From the NCBI RefSeq assembly GCF_026914265.1, contig NC_069136.1, positions 15,713,225-15,777,224 on the forward strand: DNA of 64,000 nt, read 5' to 3'. Shown in pieces: positions 62,693 to 64,000 of the stretch (positions within the stretch are counted from its first letter, which is position 1; every line of letters starts with the position of its first letter). This DNA is from Mya arenaria (lineage: Eukaryota > Mollusca > Bivalvia > Myida > Myidae). The notes below the pieces were generated by a model. The model made no database searches. It worked only from the letters and a program-made list of their open reading frames with translations, and was not told where the DNA came from. The translations under genes were made by a program, and so were the position numbers.

Positions 62693-63855
62693 CCTAGAAC
62701 ACTCGTATCATGGACAGCTAGGCTCTGGTGTGTAACCTTTTTCTCTCATTTATTAAATATATGATATGTATAATAAATTGTCAACTTCAGGAGAATTTTT
62801 TATTACGTAAGGTCCTAGACTTCCAAGTAACATTAACATAGGACAAAAGGTTTCCTTTACCAACTTAATTAAATAATGAAGTTTTATGTTTCTTACAATA
62901 ATGCTTTAAGTCCGTATTGAGGATTCAGTTGATAGTTTTGTTTCTGCTTTGGTATGAAAAAAGTTTAAAATGTAAAAAAATAATGAACATGAAACAAAAG
63001 TTTATAATGTCGCGGTTAAAGACAACTAAAGTTTTCAACGTTATATGCAGGGTGTTTTTTTTTTCAAATTAAATTTTGAATGACCGTAACCAATTAGATT
63101 GCAGGAAATTCATAAAGTATATTAGAAAATGCAAGCACGTTTAGATTTGACATGTTCTGTTTTAACATATAAACTTATTACTCTATAAAGAGAGTGACAA
63201 TAGTTACGGACAGACAGAAACAGAGTATTAGATATAAGTGTTTTAAGCATGATACCAAGATGTAATTTGTAAACAAATAATTTCAAACTTACCAGCACTA
63301 TCTTAGACTTTTTAAAGAACTTTCCTAATATCAAAAGGCAAATCTTCCTCCCGAAATTCTCAATATACAGTATAAAATAAAGACACGTTTCCTGATGCGT
63401 GCGCATATACAACGTTGAATTTCCAGATGCGCACGTAGCATGTAGACAATTATGAAGTCTGGCGCAATATTGTGCGTAGGAATATAATATGCAAATATGA
63501 AATTGATATGCAATATTAAATGCTGTACCATATGCTTGATAAGTATCGCTGAATATTACTTGTAATATTGCAACTATAGGTTTTGTTTAGAAATCCAATA
63601 AAATGCAATTATGAACAGATTTATATCAATCTTAATGTATTATTTTTTTAAATCTTGACAATGTGTTAAATTTCTAATTTTTGGCAAACGGATTCTCGGC
63701 GAAAACTTATTGTCGACTCTAATTGCAAAAAAGATACTATTGATAATTTAATTGAAACGCTATTTTTCAATATAGAATACAAAATAGTACATACAAATAT
63801 TAAACATTATCATAGGGAATACGATATAAAATAACTTAAGCATAAGGCGGTATAT
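62693..63855. other. Intergenic, no gene seen
   Basis: AT-rich; two overlapping minus-strand open frames (63122-63531) have no domain or splice support. Confidence 0.35.
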
Positions 63856-63974
<119 letters not shown>

Positions 63975-64000
63975 GAGTTGATATCACAGTCACTGAGTTA

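Overview
The window looks like AT-rich, repeat-rich genomic DNA from an animal, most likely a bivalve mollusc. That placement is inference: small exons with GT/AG splice sites, secreted CUB-domain proteins, tRNA-derived SINEs, many short inverted-repeat elements, an APE-type LINE and long minisatellites. There are no operons, rRNA or real tRNA genes. Almost all coding sequence is in exons of 23-250 bp, so long single-frame ORFs are misleading here.

Region 1 (about 1.8-14 kb, + strand) holds a small family of secreted peptides. Two complete three-exon genes can be built by hand (A, 3008-6128, 119 aa; B, 11394-13771, 116 aa). They have identical exon phases, a signal peptide and a C-terminal four-cysteine module C-x8-C-x6-C-x4-C. 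A second, intact copy of gene A's last exon lies at 7708-7838 inside a roughly 1 kb tandem duplication and carries its own poly(A) signal. I do not recognise the family.

Region 2 (about 16.55-53.25 kb) is a large direct segmental duplication. Each unit carries a complete 11-exon minus-strand gene for a secreted protein with four CUB-like domains: gene C (17098-24203, 532 aa) and gene D (39470-50408, 531 aa). Each gene is itself an internal duplication of [micro-exon + CUB-a + CUB-b]. Unit 1 runs about 16.56-34.75 kb and unit 2 about 38.15-52.79 kb. A LINE fragment lacking its 3' end sits at the junction, and a third partial unit starts at 52.8 kb.

Comparing the two units dates many insertions as later than the duplication. 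Three MITE copies and a 431-bp SINE with a 9-bp target duplication each face an empty site in the other unit, and a 3.66-kb inverted-repeat transposon in intron 1 of gene D has no counterpart in gene C. Unit 1 alone carries a 6.4-kb array of a 25-bp minisatellite (about 255 copies). Intron 1 of both CUB genes has a 31-bp minisatellite. An (ATC)n microsatellite sits in the same intron of all four CUB-a modules.

Region 3 (53.3-64 kb) is sparser. It holds the probable 3' end of a minus-strand gene with a calcium-binding-type DTDGDGIPD motif (54.60-55.02 kb), several possible minus-strand exons up to 59.07 kb, a hAT-like element, a TAA-flanked MITE, a TA-flanked pogo-like MITE and a long (TA)n tract.
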